Assembly: GCF_005404815.1 (NCBI RefSeq) | Contig: NZ_BJDF01000012.1 | Location: forward strand, 43,205 to 107,204 | Direction: 5' to 3' | DNA length: 64,000 nt | Source of the DNA: Companilactobacillus huachuanensis | GTDB taxonomy: Bacteria; Bacillota; Bacilli; Lactobacillales; Lactobacillaceae | Shown here: positions 20,083 through 29,462 of the stretch, piece by piece | How positions within the stretch are numbered: the stretch's first letter is position 1 | How the letters are laid out: the number at the start of each line of letters is the position of its first letter | Notes under the pieces: generated by a model | The model's input: only the letters and a program-made list of their open reading frames with translations | The model's database searches: none | Told to the model about the DNA's origin: nothing | Position numbers and translations under genes: made by a program

Positions 20083-20095
20083 ATTCATTATAACA
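20083..20095 (-). promoter_or_regulatory. Promoter of pgm with extended -10
   Basis: On the minus strand TGTTATAAT gives a perfect TATAAT (20087-20092) with an upstream TG (extended -10). No good -35 is visible, consistent with an extended -10 promoter. A GTAAGTACTTAC palindrome lies between it and the ribosome binding site. Confidence 0.5.
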
Positions 20096-20185
20096 ATCAT
20101 GGAGTACTATTAAAATTTGATTTACACAACTTTAACAATAAATATTTAAAATAGTCTTAAGTTGTATTAACAAACTTACAAATCA

Positions 20186-20437
20186 TTAAGATTCACTGCT
20201 AATGATCCTGTTGATGTCGGTATCGTAATATCTAGCCAAGGCAATCAAAGTGTCAATATCTGGCATACGAATACCGGTCTCATAATGAGATAAGGTCGTA
20301 ACATCAATATTCAAATGTTGTGCCACTTCTTTTTGAGTTACGTTTCTTTCACGTCTGAGTTGCTTCAGATTTTTAGCAATGTTGAAACCTGATTCGTGCA
20401 TTAATTGGTTCAAGTTTTTATCTGCTACTTCGCGCAT
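20186..20437 (-). CDS. Small Xre-family transcriptional regulator
   Basis: The 83-residue protein has an Xre/Cro helix-turn-helix (L-R-R-E-R-N-V-T-Q-K-E-V-A-Q-H-L, then T-T-L-S-H-Y-E-T-G) at residues ~24-75 and no other domain. A longer frame reaches 20521, but ATG 20435-20437 with a CAGGAAGTG ribosome binding site is preferred because the upstream part contains the promoter and a palindrome. Targets are unknown; autoregulation is likely from the palindrome. Confidence 0.8.
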   Translation of the reverse strand: MREVADKNLNQLMHESGFNIAKNLKQLRRERNVTQKEVAQHLNIDVTTLSHYETGIRMPDIDTLIALARYYDTDINRIISSES

Positions 20438-20465
20438 AAGAATCACTTCCTGACTTTTTAATTTC

Positions 20466-20484
20466 ATTATATGTTTAAACATAT
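20466..20484 (-). promoter_or_regulatory. Palindromic operator over the -10 of the Xre gene
   Basis: A perfect 16-bp palindrome ATATGTTTAAACATAT (20469-20484) overlaps a minus-strand TATAAT -10 (20466-20471), about 30 bp before the regulator's start codon. Its position fits autorepression by the Xre dimer. No clear -35 is seen. Confidence 0.55.
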
Positions 20485-20646
20485 ACGCAATGGAATCAAA
20501 TTTCAACAATTTTCTTTTCAATATTTAGACAATTAGTCATAAACTTATAACGCGTTGTAATGGATATACCTTTTCCTACCTGAATAGGTTATTAGATCCA
20601 ATATACGTAAAAAATATAATTGACATTCATGTGTCAAAAAACAAAA

Positions 20647-20691
20647 GAGGATTATATGCATAGGCAGAATCTACCTAGACATATAATCCTC
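20647..20691 (-). terminator. Terminator of trxB
   Basis: A 12-bp perfect stem GAGGATTATATG / CATATAATCCTC has an inner TAGG/CCTA pair and, on the minus strand, a TTTTGTTTTTT tail. It ends the hprK-lgt-trxB unit. Confidence 0.85.
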
Positions 20692-20715
20692 ATTTTATCT
20701 TTATTATTAAACTAA

Positions 20716-21657
20716 TTACTTAGTTGAAACCTTGTCATCAGAAAGTTCTTGAATATAGCTGAATGCTTGTTGTCCAGCAATACCACCCTCACCAACAGCT
20801 GTCGCAATTTGACGAAGATCTTTCTTTCTAACATCGCCGACAGCTAAAATACCAGGTACTTTAGTTTCCATATGTTCATTTGTATTGATCCAACCATCTT
20901 TATCAAGAATACCAAGACCCTCGAATGGTGTTGTCATTGGATCGATACCAACATAGATAAAGGCACCTTTAGCTGGTACGACATGTTCTTCACCAGTTTC
21001 TTTGTCAACGTATCTGACACCAGCAACTTTGTCATCTTCGCTCGTAATTTCCTTAACGTCAGCATTCCAAACGAATTTGATCTTATCATTCTTAAATGCA
21101 CGGTCTTGCAAAATCTTTTGAGCACGTAGTTGATCACGACGGTGAATAATTGTTACAGATTTGGCTAATTGTGTTAAATAAATACCTTCTTCAACGGCTG
21201 AATCGCCACCACCAATAACGGCAACATCCTGACCCTTAAAGAATGCACCATCACAGACAGCACAGTAAGAAACACCGCGTCCTGAAAGTTCATCCTCACC
21301 AGGAACGCCAATCTTCTTATACTGTGAACCAGTTGCAATGATTAAAACTTTTGTTTCGTAGTCACCATCATCAGTATGGATGATTTTAACATTACCCTTA
21401 TCCTCAACAGATTCAACGGCTCCATAGCCAAAGTCAGCACCAAATTGGGTTGAAGATTTGTACATCTTTTCACTCAAGTCTGGTCCGAGAATTGAATCAA
21501 ATCCGGGATAGTTTTCGATCGCAGCGGTGTTATTCATTTGACCACCGTAGATACCACGATCAAGAATCATTACTGATAAGTTAGCACGTGAAGCATAAAG
21601 AGCCGCTGTTAAACCACCAGGGCCAGCTCCAATAACTACTACATCATATGTTTTCAT
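20716..21657 (-). CDS. trxB: Thioredoxin-disulfide reductase
   Basis: The 313-residue FAD/NADPH enzyme keeps thioredoxin reduced. It has an N-terminal FAD-binding G-A-G-P-G-G (residues 10-15), the redox pair C-A-V-C (C132, C135), an NADPH-binding G-G-G-D-S-A, and the C-terminal FAD motif G-D-V-R. Length is standard for low-molecular-weight TrxB. A GAGGTAACG ribosome binding site precedes the start. It lies 64 bp downstream of lgt in the conserved hprK-lgt-trxB order. Confidence 0.95.
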   Translation of the reverse strand: MKTYDVVVIGAGPGGLTAALYASRANLSVMILDRGIYGGQMNNTAAIENYPGFDSILGPDLSEKMYKSSTQFGADFGYGAVESVEDKGNVKIIHTDDGDYETKVLIIATGSQYKKIGVPGEDELSGRGVSYCAVCDGAFFKGQDVAVIGGGDSAVEEGIYLTQLAKSVTIIHRRDQLRAQKILQDRAFKNDKIKFVWNADVKEITSEDDKVAGVRYVDKETGEEHVVPAKGAFIYVGIDPMTTPFEGLGILDKDGWINTNEHMETKVPGILAVGDVRKKDLRQIATAVGEGGIAGQQAFSYIQELSDDKVSTK

Positions 21658-21721
21658 CGTCCGTTACCTCCTATTACTCAACAAATATTACCATTTATTT
21701 TAAACTTGGCAATTAAGTTGC

Positions 21722-22531
21722 TCACAATTCATTATACCAAGGTTCATTTTGTTTTCTTCGACGATAAATGAACAAGGTTATTGCTACGATAAATAATACT
21801 ATTGAAAGAACCTGTGAAACTCTCACACCTGGAAAAATGTATAAACTGTCAGTACGCATACCTTCAACGAAAAATCTTACAGCTGGATACCAAATCAAGT
21901 AACTTAAAAATACTTCTCCACGTTTAAACAGGTGTTTTCTATTACGCAAAATCAAAATCAGAATTAAACCTACCAGATTACCAACAGATTCATATAAGAA
22001 CGTTGGTTGACGGTAAGCCCCATTGATATACATTTGCTCAACGATGAAGTGTGGCAAATGCAGCGATTGTAAGAAACTCAAGGTGGTTTTGGCACCAAAG
22101 GCTTCCTGATTCATAAAATTACCCCAGCGGCCGACAATTTGGCCTAAAAGCACTGAAGGTGCTGCAATATCTAACATCAACCATGGCGAAATTTTCCGCT
22201 TGTGACACAAAACTAGCAAGACAATAAACGCTGCAATTAAACCACCATATATAGCGATACCACCATGCCAAATTTTGATTATCTCACCGGGATTAGCCAA
22301 GTAAAATGGTAATTCAAAGATTACATAGTACAACCTGGCGCCGACCAAAGCAATAGGAACGCCCCACAAGACGAGATCCAAAATATTATCCGGATCCATG
22401 TGTTTACGCTTGGCTTCACGCATAGCCATCAGAACACCAACTAAGGCACCCATGGCAATGATGACACCATACCAATGAATTTGTAATCCCCCCAGATCAA
22501 TTGCAATCGGATTTAACGCTAATAAACTCAT
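21722..22531 (-). CDS. lgt: Phosphatidylglycerol-prolipoprotein diacylglyceryl transferase
   Basis: The 269-residue integral membrane enzyme transfers diacylglycerol to the lipobox cysteine of prolipoproteins such as PstS. The Lgt signature [10 protein letters not shown] lies at residues 134-143, with about seven hydrophobic helices around it. The start codon overlaps the hprK stop by 1 bp (TAATG), so translation is coupled. Confidence 0.95.
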   Translation of the reverse strand: MSLLALNPIAIDLGGLQIHWYGVIIAMGALVGVLMAMREAKRKHMDPDNILDLVLWGVPIALVGARLYYVIFELPFYLANPGEIIKIWHGGIAIYGGLIAAFIVLLVLCHKRKISPWLMLDIAAPSVLLGQIVGRWGNFMNQEAFGAKTTLSFLQSLHLPHFIVEQMYINGAYRQPTFLYESVGNLVGLILILILRNRKHLFKRGEVFLSYLIWYPAVRFFVEGMRTDSLYIFPGVRVSQVLSIVLFIVAITLFIYRRRKQNEPWYNEL

Positions 22532-23490
22532 TACTTACCTTCTTTGTCATTCTTTGTTTTTTGTTCGTTTTCTTTAATTAATAATCCCAAATTATCTTCA
22601 AACTTCTTAGTAGCGTCATACCCCATCTTCTTTGCGCGATAATTCATAGCTGCAACTTCAATAATGATAGAAATATTTCGACCAACTTTAACGGGAACAG
22701 TAATTTGTGGTACATCAACATCAAAAATAGTTCTTTTATCTTCCAAAGTACCGATTCGATCATAGTTCTTGTCAGCTGACCAATTCTCCAAATTGATAAT
22801 CAGTTGAATCTCACTCTCAGAACGAACAGCACCAGCACCAAAGAGGTTCATGACATCGATAATACCAATTCCACGGATTTCAAGTAAATGGTTGAGAATC
22901 TTAGGTGCCTCACCAACGATAGTTTTTTCATCACGTTGATAAGCATCAACACGGTCATCAGCAATCAAACGGTGTCCACGCTTAATCAATTCCAAAGCAG
23001 TTTCACTTTTACCAATACCAGAGTGACCAGTAAGCAAAATTCCGATACCATAAACGTCAACTAAGACCCCATGAATTGACTCTCTAGGAGCTAAATTTTC
23101 ATCCAAATATTCAGTTATCATACTTGAAAGTCTAGTTGTTGGTAATTCTGAACCAATTACAGGCACTTTATGTTCACTAGCAGCCTTTAATAATTCTTCA
23201 CTCGGTTGAATATTACGAGAAATCAATAGTGCCGGCGTATCTTCACGACATAATTCCAACATCACCTTGTAACGGTTATTAGCAGTCATAGAACGAGAAT
23301 ATGCTGACTCAGTTTGTCCAAATAATTGAATACGTTCGCTTGGATAGTAATCAAAGTAACCAGTTAATTCAATTCCGGGACGAGAAATATCACTCGTTGT
23401 GATTTTCTTATTATTCATTAATGCTTCGTCATTATAAACCTTTAGTCCATTATCTTTTACCATTTGAGATACAGTCACAAAATTTGTCAT
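22531..23490 (-). CDS. hprK: HPr kinase/phosphorylase
   Basis: The 319-residue bifunctional enzyme phosphorylates and dephosphorylates HPr on Ser46, setting carbon catabolite control through CcpA. Walker A is G-H-S-G-I-G-K-S at residues 155-162, and the HprK signature containing L-L-E-I-R-G-I-G lies near residue 205. ATG 23488-23490 is chosen over TTG 23496 because GAGGG sits 6 nt before it. First gene of hprK-lgt-trxB. Confidence 0.95.
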   Translation of the reverse strand: MTNFVTVSQMVKDNGLKVYNDEALMNNKKITTSDISRPGIELTGYFDYYPSERIQLFGQTESAYSRSMTANNRYKVMLELCREDTPALLISRNIQPSEELLKAASEHKVPVIGSELPTTRLSSMITEYLDENLAPRESIHGVLVDVYGIGILLTGHSGIGKSETALELIKRGHRLIADDRVDAYQRDEKTIVGEAPKILNHLLEIRGIGIIDVMNLFGAGAVRSESEIQLIINLENWSADKNYDRIGTLEDKRTIFDVDVPQITVPVKVGRNISIIIEVAAMNYRAKKMGYDATKKFEDNLGLLIKENEQKTKNDKEGK

Positions 23491-23538
23491 AGCCAACCCT
23501 CACTAAATCTATTTTTATATCAATTTTATCATTAATAC

Positions 23539-23651
23539 CTAAGGTTGAAACTTAAATTGTATTCTTTGCAAAGAGTCGTCCATGTGGTCAAGGAATATCA
23601 ACTTGCCTTGTTAACCTGGTTCAGACGTCAGGCACAGTCTCAAACCTTCAA
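23539..23651 (+). repeat. Decayed short relative of the MITE/cloverleaf element
   Basis: The 113-bp segment begins with CTAAGGTTGAAACTT, close to the sense 5' end of the intact elements (CTAAAGGTTGAAAGT), and ends with CTCAAACCTTCAA, close to their sense 3' end (TTTCAACCTTCAG). Inside, AGTCGTCCATGTGGTCAA matches the conserved P3-P4 junction (AGTCGTCCTGTGGTGTAA in copy F). All three matches have the same orientation. Stems P1 and P2 are gone. It lies between hprK and yvlD. Confidence 0.5.
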
Positions 23652-23666
23652 TAACACTAAATCAAA

Positions 23667-23697
23667 AGACAAAAAAAACGCGTACTAGACGCGCCTT
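23667..23697 (-). terminator. Terminator overlapping the end of yvlD
   Basis: On the minus strand GCGCGTCTAGTACGCG forms a short GC-rich hairpin followed by TTTTTTTTG. It includes the yvlD stop codon and ends the pspC-yvlD unit. Confidence 0.65.
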
Positions 23698-24050
23698 TGA
23701 AAATTGTTCATGGTGTAGCTGTTAACGATAGAATTGCAAATCGCTAAAATAACTGCAACCACTAAAGCTGAACCAAAACCATTAAAGTGAAAACTTGATG
23801 ATCCCACTAATACCGATGTCAATTCCAAAGTGATTGCATTTATCACGAAGGAAAATAAACCAAAGGTAATAAACGTGATCGGTAGAGAAATGATATGTAA
23901 CAATGGCTTGATAGTCCAGTTTAGAAATACCAGTACCAAACTTGCTACTATAGCAGTTCCTAAACTATCAATTTGAAACATACCAGGTAATAAACGCGCA
24001 ATTGCCAAGAACAACAACGTTTGTATCACCAATCTGATTAAAAACTTCAT
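23685..24050 (-). CDS. Phage-holin-family-like membrane protein YvlD
   Basis: The 121-residue protein has four hydrophobic helices and the F-L-N-W-T-I-K-P-L-L-H-I-I-S-L-P-I-T core of the YvlD / four-TM phage-holin-like family. In Bacillus, yvlD sits with a PspC-type gene in an envelope-stress operon; here it likewise follows a PspC gene by 29 bp. Its biochemical role is unknown and it is unlikely to be a phage remnant. The start has a GAGGG ribosome binding site. Confidence 0.75.
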   Translation of the reverse strand: MKFLIRLVIQTLLFLAIARLLPGMFQIDSLGTAIVASLVLVFLNWTIKPLLHIISLPITFITFGLFSFVINAITLELTSVLVGSSSFHFNGFGSALVVAVILAICNSIVNSYTMNNFQRRV

Positions 24051-24079
24051 TTTATACCCTCATTTAACTCTCTTTTGAA

Positions 24080-24337
24080 TCAGTAATATTTTTTGGAAGA
24101 CTTTGCCTTGAGACGTCTTCTGCCACGATACGAGCTAGTTTTTTGTATATTTCTTTTTTCTGGGAAAGAAAAAACACAAACTACATAAACTAATGCCGGT
24201 AAGAAATATGTGAATGGCAATAAAAAGACAAAAGCTAGGCGAATCCAAGTTGAGTCAACTCCAAAGTACTCTCCTAAGCCTCCACAAACGCCGGCAACCA
24301 TCCGATCAGTACTGGATCTTGTGATTCTATTTTTCAT
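24080..24337 (-). CDS. PspC-domain membrane protein
   Basis: The 85-residue protein has the PspC signature [13 protein letters not shown] at residues ~16-28, a hydrophobic helix at residues ~33-57 and a basic C-terminal tail. PspC-domain proteins take part in envelope-stress responses. The start has GAGGTG 8 nt upstream. It probably forms an operon with the YvlD gene. Confidence 0.8.
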   Translation of the reverse strand: MKNRITRSSTDRMVAGVCGGLGEYFGVDSTWIRLAFVFLLPFTYFLPALVYVVCVFSFPEKRNIQKTSSYRGRRRLKAKSSKKYY

Positions 24338-24392
24338 GTATTATCACCTCAACTTGTTCAAAAAATATACTACATATTACCAGATTTATCAA

Positions 24393-25085
24393 TTAACCTT
24401 GGTTAGGATAGTCTTCATCTGCAACGTGTTTCTGATTCAGTTCTACCACATGTCCAGTATTCAAGTAAACAACCCATTCACAAATATTGGTTGCATAATC
24501 CCCGGCACGTTCCAAATAACTGGAAACTAACATATATGAGGAACCACTTAAAACGTAGTCGCCCTCTTTTTGCATTTCCGCAATACTCATTTTGTTGATT
24601 TTTGCACTCAAGTAGTGTTCTCTAACGTCACGGTTAGCGACTTCTTCAGCCATCTTGCTGTCACGTTTCAGATAGGCCTCAAGTGAATCTTCAACGATAC
24701 TTGTTGTGATGTCACCCATTTCGGCAATCAACTTTTCAATTTCCGGAATTCTAGTTTCACCCTTAACACGAATTGTTTCTTGAGCGATACTGACTGCATG
24801 ATCACCCATTCTTTCCAAATCAGAACTGGCTTTCAAAACTGTCACGATCATCCGTAAATCGGAAGTAACTGGCTGTTGTAAAGCAATCATTTCAAACGAT
24901 TCCTTTTCAAGATCCATTTCCCGTTTATTGATGACATGATCATTTTTGATAACTTCTTTTGCTAAGGCCTTATCGTGGTCAACGTACGCCTTAACAGATT
25001 TCATAATGGCTTCACTAGCCATCATACCCATTTCTGAGAAGCGTAAATGTAAATTATTTAGCTGTTCTTCAAACGTTGTACGCAT
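24393..25085 (-). CDS. phoU: Phosphate transport regulator PhoU
   Basis: The 230-residue helical protein has two PhoU repeats with the E-R-M-G-D-H-A and E-R-A-G-D-Y-A motifs (about residues 92 and 193), which bind metal clusters. It links the PstSCAB transporter to PhoR signalling and turns off the response when phosphate is sufficient. It is the last gene of the phoPR-pst operon, 12 bp after pstB2. Confidence 0.93.
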   Translation of the reverse strand: MRTTFEEQLNNLHLRFSEMGMMASEAIMKSVKAYVDHDKALAKEVIKNDHVINKREMDLEKESFEMIALQQPVTSDLRMIVTVLKASSDLERMGDHAVSIAQETIRVKGETRIPEIEKLIAEMGDITTSIVEDSLEAYLKRDSKMAEEVANRDVREHYLSAKINKMSIAEMQKEGDYVLSGSSYMLVSSYLERAGDYATNICEWVVYLNTGHVVELNQKHVADEDYPNQG

Positions 25086-25097
25086 CTTACTTTTCTC

Positions 25098-25856
25098 CTA
25101 ACCGAATTTTCCAGAGATATAATCTTCCGTCTGTTTCTCTTTTGGATTTAAGAATATATTCTTAGTTTTATCCGCCTCAATTAATTCCCCATTTAGGAAG
25201 AAAGCGGTTTGATCAGATATTCTTGATGCCTGTTGCATGTTATGTGTAACAGTAATAATCGTATAATCCTCACGTAAAGCTAACATTGTATCTTCAACCT
25301 TAGCTGACGAAATAGGATCCAAGGCTGAAGTTGGCTCGTCTAATAAAATAATATCAGGTTTCACTGCTAAAACTCTAGCAATACACACTCTCTGTTGTTG
25401 CCCACCAGATAATGACAAGGCACTTTGATGTAATTTATCCTTCACATCATCCCAAACGGCAGCGTTTTGCAAACTAGTTTCAACAGCTTCATCCAAGACA
25501 GCTTTATCTTTGACGCCGGCCAATCTTAATCCATATATTACATTATCATAAATTGAGAAAGGAAATGGGTTTGGTTGTTGAAAAACCATACCAACTTGTT
25601 TTCTCAATTCAACCGTATCAATATTGGGCGCATAGATGTTTTTACCGTTCAAAGATATCGTTCCAGTTATCGTTACATTCGGAATTAAATCATTCATCCG
25701 ATTCAAACATCTAAGATATGTCGACTTCCCACATCCTGATGGACCGATCAAAGCTGTGATTTCATTCTTATTGAAATCAAGGTTAATACCACTCAGTGCT
25801 TCTTTTTTTCCATAAAACAAATGTACATCAGATGATGTTAAAATTTTTTCTGACAA
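25098..25856 (-). CDS. pstB2: Phosphate ABC transporter ATP-binding protein, copy 2
   Basis: The 252-residue ATPase has Walker [10 protein letters not shown] at residues 38-46, the signature L-S-G-G-Q-Q-Q-R and Walker B I-I-L-L-D-E-P. A longer frame runs back to 25958 inside pstB1. The start is placed at TTG 25854-25856, because GGATAGGAG lies 9 nt upstream, it begins 13 bp after the pstB1 stop, and the resulting N-terminus matches PstB. With PstA and PstC it drives phosphate import. Confidence 0.9.
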   Translation of the reverse strand: MSEKILTSSDVHLFYGKKEALSGINLDFNKNEITALIGPSGCGKSTYLRCLNRMNDLIPNVTITGTISLNGKNIYAPNIDTVELRKQVGMVFQQPNPFPFSIYDNVIYGLRLAGVKDKAVLDEAVETSLQNAAVWDDVKDKLHQSALSLSGGQQQRVCIARVLAVKPDIILLDEPTSALDPISSAKVEDTMLALREDYTIITVTHNMQQASRISDQTAFFLNGELIEADKTKNIFLNPKEKQTEDYISGKFG

Positions 25857-25869
25857 AGTTATTGTGCTC

Positions 25870-26676
25870 CTATCCAAAGTGTCCGGAAACATAATCTTCA
25901 GTCGTCTTAATATGAGGACGAGTAAAGATTTTTCTAGTTTCATTAAATTCGACAGCATGTCCCAAGTGGAAAAATGCCGTGTAATCGCTGATTCTAGCTG
26001 CTTGTTGCATGTTGTGAGTGACGATAATAATTGTAAATTTATCCTTCAAACTCAACATTGTTTCTTCAACATTCGACGTTGAAATTGGATCCAAGGCACT
26101 TGCAGGTTCATCCATCAATAATATATCTGGTTTCATTGCAATTGCCCGGGCAATACATAGTCGTTGTTGTTGACCCCCAGAGAGCGCTAAAGCACTTTTG
26201 CCTAAATCATCCTTGACTTGGTCCCAAAGCGAGGCCTGCTTCAAAGTTGTTTCGACAATTTCGTCCAATTGTTTCTTATCATGCAATCCATGACGCTTTA
26301 GAGCAAAGGTAATGTTGTCATAAATTGATTTAGAAAAAGGATTGGGACGTTGAAAAACCATTCCAATATGCTTTCTAACTTCATAAATATCAACATTATT
26401 CTTGTTGATATCCAGACCACGGTACAATATCTGGCCTTTAACCGTTGCACCAGGTACATTGTCGTTCATGCGATTCAAGGATCTCAAATATGTCGATTTA
26501 CCAGAACCAGAAGCTCCAATCAAGGATGTGATTTTATATCTTTCGAACTGAAGCGATGCGTTATGCATAGCTTCTTTTTCGCCATAGAAAACTTGTAAAT
26601 CTTTGGTCTCCATGGCAATCTCATGATTATCCTCGTTTAAATGAAGGATGTATTGTTCATCTGTTTGTACGTCCAT
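25870..26676 (-). CDS. pstB1: Phosphate ABC transporter ATP-binding protein, copy 1
   Basis: The 268-residue ATPase has Walker [10 protein letters not shown] (residues 54-62), L-S-G-G-Q-Q-Q-R and [12 protein letters not shown]. It carries about 15 extra N-terminal residues compared with copy 2. Two tandem pstB genes are common in lactobacilli and some bacilli; whether the two form a heterodimer or are alternatives is not known. It starts 3 bp after the pstA stop. Confidence 0.93.
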   Translation of the reverse strand: MDVQTDEQYILHLNEDNHEIAMETKDLQVFYGEKEAMHNASLQFERYKITSLIGASGSGKSTYLRSLNRMNDNVPGATVKGQILYRGLDINKNNVDIYEVRKHIGMVFQRPNPFSKSIYDNITFALKRHGLHDKKQLDEIVETTLKQASLWDQVKDDLGKSALALSGGQQQRLCIARAIAMKPDILLMDEPASALDPISTSNVEETMLSLKDKFTIIIVTHNMQQAARISDYTAFFHLGHAVEFNETRKIFTRPHIKTTEDYVSGHFG

Positions 26677-26679
26677 ATT

Positions 26680-27567
26680 TTACTCACCCGTCATCTTTTT
26701 ATAAACTATATTGCCTATATATCTGGCTAATAAATTAAATATTAAAACTGCAATAATCAAAACCGCTGAAGCACCGGCTGAAACTTGAACCGCATCAGGA
26801 ATCAAACCTTCCGAGTTGACTTTCCAAATATGAACAGCCAATGTTTCGGCAGGTCTCATCAAATTCAAAGGGCTCGTAATACTGAAAATATTGAAATTAC
26901 CAAAGTTCAACGGTGGTGCACTCTGGCCTGCTGTATAGATCAAGGCAGCAGCTTCACCAAAAACCCTACCAGCACCAATGATCATCCCCGTAATGATACC
27001 AGGTAATCCATCCGGAATAATAACATGGATAACAGTCTCCCATTTTGAAAGACCTAGAGCTAATCCAGCCTCACGTTGGGACTGCGAAACTGATCTTAAG
27101 GAATCTTCCACATTTCTGGTTAAAATCGGCAAATTGAATACTGTTAATGTCAAGGCACCAGAAAGAATTGAAAAACCAAACTTGAAACTAATAACGAAAA
27201 TTAAAAATCCGAATAAACCAACAACAATTGATGGTAATGAACTCAAGACTTCGATTGAAACTCGAATTAATCCAACTAATCTATTCTTACCAGCATATTC
27301 AGATAAATAAATCCCAGCACAAATTGAAATTGGAATGGAAATCAGCATTGAAAGAATCAATAGAAAGAAGGAATTGAATAATTGAATTCCGACCCCGCTA
27401 CCTGCTTGAAATGCTGTGGAACCTGATGTTAAGAAATGCCAATTAACATAACGAAGGCCACTTCCTAAGATATAAACCAATAAACCGGCTAAGATGAGCA
27501 CAATAATTCCTGACATGAAGTAGATCACGCCAGTAGCTATTTTGTCTTTAACTTTTTCATTAAACAC
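26680..27567 (-). CDS. pstA: Phosphate ABC transporter permease PstA
   Basis: The 295-residue permease has six hydrophobic helices and the cytoplasmic EAA-type loop (E-A-G-L-A-L-G-L-S-K-W-E-T) that contacts PstB. It pairs with PstC to form the membrane channel. Its start shares one base with the pstC stop, so translation is coupled. Confidence 0.93.
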   Translation of the reverse strand: MFNEKVKDKIATGVIYFMSGIIVLILAGLLVYILGSGLRYVNWHFLTSGSTAFQAGSGVGIQLFNSFFLLILSMLISIPISICAGIYLSEYAGKNRLVGLIRVSIEVLSSLPSIVVGLFGFLIFVISFKFGFSILSGALTLTVFNLPILTRNVEDSLRSVSQSQREAGLALGLSKWETVIHVIIPDGLPGIITGMIIGAGRVFGEAAALIYTAGQSAPPLNFGNFNIFSITSPLNLMRPAETLAVHIWKVNSEGLIPDAVQVSAGASAVLIIAVLIFNLLARYIGNIVYKKMTGE

Positions 27568-28487
27568 TAGAACTCACCTCGCTTAGCAATTTTTCTAATA
27601 ACGAAGTTGAATAACAATGACATTAATAGTAATAACAAGGCTAGTGACCAAAGCGCGTTGTTTGGTGTTGAACCCATAATAGTATTACCCATGTTCATTG
27701 TTAAAACACTTGTTAGGGTTGATGATGGTGAAACTAAATTGTGTGGCAATAACATCGCATTACCAATAACCATTTGAACAGCTAAGGCTTCACCAAAGGC
27801 TCTTGCCATACCAAAAACGACGGCTGTCAATAGTCCTGGCGTCGCTGCACGCAAAATAACTTTGGAAATAGTTTGCCATCTAGTAGCTCCTAAGGCTAAT
27901 GAGGCTTCACGATAATATCTTGGAACGGCCTTTAGAGCATCAACTGACATCGAAGTAATTGTTGGCAAAATCATGATAAACAAAACGAATGATCCGGCCA
28001 AAATACCGAAACCACTGCCGCCAGCAATCTTTCTTACAAATGGTACGACAATCGTTAAACCAAAGAATCCATAAACGACTGAAGGAATACCAACCAATAA
28101 TTCGATGACTGGTTGTAAAACCTTTCGACCCCATTTAGGCGAAATTTCAGTCATAAAAATGGCTGCTGCAATAGCAAATGGTGTCCCGATAAGTGCGGCA
28201 ATCAATGTTACTGCAAACGAACCAACAATCATTGGAGCTGCCCCAACAATTGGATGTCCAGCACTATCTAATTTGTTAGGTGCCCAAACTGAGTGAGTCA
28301 AAAAATCAATCGGATTAACACCATCTTTAAAGAAGATAATCAAACCACGTGATGCGATAAAACCGATAATAGTGATAACTAATAGAACGATAACTGCAGT
28401 AAAACTGAAAGAAATAATTTTACCGCGTGTTTCACGTTTAGCAGAAACAGATTTCTTGGTTAGACTTTCTCTAATAGGATCTTTCAA
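27567..28487 (-). CDS. pstC: Phosphate ABC transporter permease PstC
   Basis: The 306-residue permease has six hydrophobic helices and the EAA-type loop E-A-S-L-A-L-G-A-T-R-W-Q-T near residue 200. It starts 1 bp after the pstS stop and overlaps pstA by 1 bp, so the transporter genes are tightly coupled. Confidence 0.93.
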   Translation of the reverse strand: MKDPIRESLTKKSVSAKRETRGKIISFSFTAVIVLLVITIIGFIASRGLIIFFKDGVNPIDFLTHSVWAPNKLDSAGHPIVGAAPMIVGSFAVTLIAALIGTPFAIAAAIFMTEISPKWGRKVLQPVIELLVGIPSVVYGFFGLTIVVPFVRKIAGGSGFGILAGSFVLFIMILPTITSMSVDALKAVPRYYREASLALGATRWQTISKVILRAATPGLLTAVVFGMARAFGEALAVQMVIGNAMLLPHNLVSPSSTLTSVLTMNMGNTIMGSTPNNALWSLALLLLLMSLLFNFVIRKIAKRGEF

Positions 28488-28488
28488 A

Positions 28489-29364
28489 TTACTTTACCCC
28501 CTTTGAAACGGGCGTAATATTGCCCTTATAATCTTTTTGATATTTCATTGCTTGGATGGGAACATAGTTCATCTTTTCAACAACATTCTTCTGAACATGC
28601 TCTGTCATAATGAAATCAAGGAAATCTTTAGTCATACCTGTAGGTTGTCCCTTAGTGTACAAATGCTCGTACGACCAAATTTTCCACTTGTTATTCTCGA
28701 TATTTTCAATGGTGGGTTCAACGCCGTTCACATTAACTGTTTTCACAGTATTGTTAAGATATGGCATCGCCAAGTAACTGATTGACCCTTTTGTATTGTA
28801 GACAATTTGTCTAACCATACCGCTGGAATCTTGCTCCTGGGAGCGCACAAAAGGAGTTCCGTTCATAACATCACTCTCAAACGCGGCACGGGTTCCCGAT
28901 CCATCCGCACGATTGATTATGGTGATTGGTAGATCTTGTCCACCGACCTCTTTCCAGTTTGTAACTTGACCAGAAAAAATTTGTCTCAATTGCATGATTG
29001 TTAAAGATTTAACTTTAACATCCTTATTCACAACAGGAATCATCCCAACAGCTGCGATTCGATGATCAACAAGCTTACTGGCATCAATATCTTGTTTTTG
29101 TTCTGCATACAAATCAGAATTACCGATATTGACAGCACCTTGTTGAATCTGACTGAGTCCTGTACCAGTACCACCACCTTGTACATTAACGTACTCATTA
29201 GGATTATTCTTCGTAAATTCTTCCCCGGCAAGCTCCACTAATGGTTGTGCAGCTGAGGATCCAACCGCTGTTATTGTTTCTTGGCTCCCACTGCCTTTGC
29301 AACCACTTAACACTGCTATTAAAGGAATCACAATTGCAAATAATGCGACAAGTCTTTTTTTCAA
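28489..29364 (-). CDS. pstS: Phosphate-binding lipoprotein PstS
   Basis: The 291-residue extracellular binding protein captures phosphate for PstCAB. It has a lipoprotein signal peptide with lipobox L-S-G-C (C22), and phosphate-contact segments such as G-S-S-A-A-Q-P and R-A-D-G-S-G-T-R. The track frame reaches 29457, but TTG 29362-29364 is chosen: an AGAGGTG ribosome binding site precedes it and the signal peptide then begins M-K-K-R. It has its own promoter with a PhoP-box-like repeat. Confidence 0.92.
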   Translation of the reverse strand: MKKRLVALFAIVIPLIAVLSGCKGSGSQETITAVGSSAAQPLVELAGEEFTKNNPNEYVNVQGGGTGTGLSQIQQGAVNIGNSDLYAEQKQDIDASKLVDHRIAAVGMIPVVNKDVKVKSLTIMQLRQIFSGQVTNWKEVGGQDLPITIINRADGSGTRAAFESDVMNGTPFVRSQEQDSSGMVRQIVYNTKGSISYLAMPYLNNTVKTVNVNGVEPTIENIENNKWKIWSYEHLYTKGQPTGMTKDFLDFIMTEHVQKNVVEKMNYVPIQAMKYQKDYKGNITPVSKGVK

Positions 29365-29388
29365 TGTTCTCACCTCTATCCACCTAGA

Positions 29389-29417
29389 ATAGTACAACTT
29401 TGTATATTTTTTGTATA
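29389..29417 (-). promoter_or_regulatory. pstS promoter with PhoP-box-like direct repeats
   Basis: On the minus strand a TACTAT -10 (29389-29394) is preceded by two ATACAAA direct repeats (plus-strand TTTGTAT at 29399-29405 and 29410-29416) spaced exactly 11 bp, one helical turn, across the -35 region. Direct repeats with an 11-bp period overlapping the -35 are the layout of PhoP-activated promoters. Binding by the adjacent phoP product is inferred. Confidence 0.5.
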
Positions 29418-29423
29418 AAAAAA

Positions 29424-29455
29424 AGCCGTAACAAAATAAAATATTTTGTTGCAGC
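29424..29455 (-). terminator. Terminator between phoR and pstS
   Basis: On the minus strand GCTGCAACAAAAT and ATTTTGTTACGGC pair and are followed by TTTTTTTT. It separates phoPR from pst transcription, leaving pstS dependent mainly on its own promoter. Confidence 0.7.
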
Positions 29456-29462
29456 AATTTTT

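Noticed and set aside
23685..24050. YvlD as a phage holin gene or prophage remnant
   Set aside because: The protein fits the chromosomal YvlD family next to a PspC gene, and no other phage genes are nearby.
25857..25958. N-terminal extension of pstB2 into pstB1
   Set aside because: The extension lies inside the pstB1 coding sequence in another frame; a well-placed ribosome site supports the TTG start at 25856.
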